NCBI GenBank assembly: GCA_947503305.1
Contig: CANNDF010000005.1
Coordinates: forward strand, 62,001 to 126,000
Direction: 5' to 3'
Origin: an uncultured Dokdonia sp.
GTDB lineage: Bacteria > Bacteroidota > Bacteroidia > Flavobacteriales > Flavobacteriaceae
DNA: 64,000 bases
The first letter of the stretch is position 1, and every line of letters begins with the position of its first letter. The translations under genes were made by a program, and so were the position numbers. Below, piece after piece: positions 62,757 through 64,000 of this stretch. The notes below the pieces were generated by a model. That model saw only the letters and a program-made list of their open reading frames with translations, was not told where the DNA came from and made no database searches.

Positions 62757-63657
62757 TTTTGTTTTTTGCATTTCTGCTTTTATTAATATTCATTTTTATT
62801 CCCATCGATATGGTAGGTGTAGGTGATGTATCAAACGTATAGATATTGTTTCCATCTACATCTAGTATACTCAGTTCTTCCCCTAGCACATATCCCATCT
62901 TTATAGAAGTACTAAATAGGGCGTCTAATTTGTAATTATGCTCAAGGACAATCCCAATACCATTTAATTGAAGTTTGGTATCACGCAATGAACCTAGTTC
63001 TGGAATAGATACATACTCGGAGTTATTACTATACAATCCATTAGGTGTGAGTTGTAGCCCAAGCGTATTTTTATCAAACTGGTAAAAAACCCCAGTCCTA
63101 GGAATACCAATGGCATAACTCAAATGCTTATTGACTTGCTTTGTATACTGTACTATAGGTAAGAATCCAGGTTCTCCTAGTAAGACTCCGTATAATACTC
63201 CAAAAGTAAGTTGGGATTGTTTCCCTGATTCTCCCCATATTTTACTTGCGTTAAGCATTGTGTTAAATTGAAAATCCTCGCTAGATAACGAACCCGAAAA
63301 ATTAGACGATAAAGTAGGTTGTAAACTAGCTTGTAATGACCAATCGTTCTTTAAGAGATGCCTATATATAACTCGTGGTTGTATCACTTGCATCTCTGTA
63401 TAAGAATTAAAATCAAAAGGAGTGTTTAACCCTTTAAATACAAAATCTATATGTGCATACGATATCCCAAATCCTAGAAATCCATTCTTCACCTTCTTGC
63501 CTATCATTCCATTGAGTTGATATCGCTCCATCTGAACGTCTCCCATATCGGGTAGTAATGTGTATTCAAACCGTCCCAATTCGGGAGGGGAAGATTGCGC
63601 TTTCGCGAAAGCAAAACAACCAACAACACATATACTTATTATAATTATTCTCTTCAC
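62743..63657 (-). CDS. DUF6268-like outer-membrane beta-barrel protein
   Basis: A 304-aa exported protein. I prefer the GTG at 63657, which gives a proper signal peptide (MKRIIIISICVVGCFAFAKA, cleaved before QSS), over the 63717 start. The mature protein has alternating strands ending in aromatic residues (FGISYAHIDFVFKG, LKNDWSLQASLQPTL, MGIKMNINKSRN at the end), as in outer-membrane barrels. The dispersed palindrome encodes the AFAKA of the signal-peptide cleavage region. First gene of the LytTR operon. Confidence 0.78.
   Translation of the reverse strand: MKRIIIISICVVGCFAFAKAQSSPPELGRFEYTLLPDMGDVQMERYQLNGMIGKKVKNGFLGFGISYAHIDFVFKGLNTPFDFNSYTEMQVIQPRVIYRHLLKNDWSLQASLQPTLSSNFSGSLSSEDFQFNTMLNASKIWGESGKQSQLTFGVLYGVLLGEPGFLPIVQYTKQVNKHLSYAIGIPRTGVFYQFDKNTLGLQLTPNGLYSNNSEYVSIPELGSLRDTKLQLNGIGIVLEHNYKLDALFSTSIKMGYVLGEELSILDVDGNNIYTFDTSPTPTISMGIKMNINKSRNAKNKNEDK
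63599..63612. repeat. Dispersed palindrome GCTTTCGCGAAAGC
   Basis: Exact 14-bp copy at the signal-peptide cleavage region of the DUF6268-like gene, read as AFAKA. Confidence 0.9.
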
Positions 63658-63879
63658 AAATTGTATTTGAAGCAAATGTATTCTCACAATGAACTGTAAA
63701 GAAAAATAATAGACCAACTAGAAATTTTAATAGACCAATTGTGAAGATGTATCTATCAATATGAATGCTATGCTTAATAGAGTAATACAGAGTATTCGTC
63801 TATTAAAAAAGACCTTATGTATAATATAGTTTTTAGCAAAATCTGTATCCCATTAATTTGTTTAAAAATTCAGATATAG

Positions 63880-64000
63880 ATGAAAAACATCTTTTTGTAC
63901 ATACTGCTATTAGGACTTATTATCTCCTGCTCTTTAGAGGAAGAAAACAGACCTACACTAGAAGTAGGAAGTGATTTTATAGAATCTAACATTAGAGTAA
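63880..64000 (+). CDS. Lipoprotein, N-terminal part (cut by window end)
   Basis: ATG at 63880 begins a lipoprotein signal (FLYILLLGLIISCSLEEENR) followed by RPTLEVGSDFIESNIRV, still open at the last base. Family not recognisable from 40 residues. It is divergent from the LytTR operon with a 222-bp gap. Confidence 0.65.
   Translation, partial: MKNIFLYILLLGLIISCSLEEENRPTLEVGSDFIESNIRV

Noticed and set aside
3159-63612. The GCTTTCGCGAAAGC palindromes as a CRISPR array
   Set aside because: Copies are thousands of bases apart with no spacer regularity and no cas genes.

Overview
The window is about 64 kb of AT-rich bacterial chromosome, almost certainly from a marine member of the Flavobacteriaceae (Bacteroidota). 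The signs are lipoproteins ending in short 'SC' lipoboxes, almost no Shine-Dalgarno sequences, a few TAnnTTTG-type -7 boxes, a bacillithiol gene (bshB1), a fused ResB/CcsA protein, and LytTR, DUF4907 and RHS proteins of the Bacteroidota type. No rRNA, tRNA, transposase, integrase, phage gene or CRISPR array was seen. A dispersed palindrome, GCTTTCGCGAAAGC, recurs through the window and is read mostly as Ala-Phe-Ala-Lys-Ala inside unrelated proteins. From memory, and with low confidence, this reminds me of Dokdonia-like genomes.

Layout. 1-0.84 kb: two tandem Crp-like regulators, the first cut by the window edge. 1.16-2.87 kb: a two-gene unit of a PycTM (DUF5706, Pycsar-effector-like) membrane protein and a metallophosphoesterase-like lipoprotein that has lost most metal ligands. 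2.95-9.8 kb: an efflux operon with an unusual fusion of an ABC-type substrate-binding domain to TolC, a membrane-fusion lipoprotein, an RND permease and a small protein. 9.9-11.6 kb: a potassium-channel-like protein and a beta-propeller lipoprotein. 11.6-13.6 kb, minus strand: bshB1 and a Cys/Met-metabolism PLP enzyme. 13.76-17.8 kb: a tightly coupled histidine-degradation operon (hutI, transglutaminase-like protein, hutG, GNAT acetyltransferase, metallo-beta-lactamase-fold lipoprotein). 17.9-33.2 kb: mixed housekeeping and accessory genes, including two related helical proteins flanking an Lrp regulator, two AraC regulators (the second frameshifted in an A8 run), pirin, PAP2, AhpD-like, cupredoxin-like, SDR, an exported RidA lipoprotein, a HerA-like ATPase, a cupin, an alpha/beta hydrolase, a VOC protein and a ROK/polyphosphate-glucokinase-like protein.

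33.6-48.4 kb is the most interesting part: a polymorphic-toxin (RHS) locus. A 1229-aa exported RHS-like protein and a 1500-aa RHS core protein with a probable GIY-YIG/URI-type nuclease tip are followed by a predicted immunity gene. After these comes about 6 kb of very AT-rich orphan cassettes. Each is a promoterless toxin tail or RHS-core fragment followed immediately by a small, unrelated putative immunity gene. The cassettes are separated by five copies of a conserved inverted-repeat-rich spacer and bounded by a second repeat. One orphan carries a segment nearly identical to the intact RHS core, which would allow tip switching by recombination.

48.4-64 kb is conserved chromosome: folD, ffh, a lipoprotein, a 57-aa membrane protein missing from the ORF track, fumC, the giant ResB-CcsA fusion, a TetR/ABC1-kinase pair, and a minus-strand operon encoding a DUF6268-like outer-membrane protein, a kelch lipoprotein, a DUF4907 protein, a LytS-type sensor kinase and a LytTR response regulator. 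The window ends inside a new lipoprotein gene.
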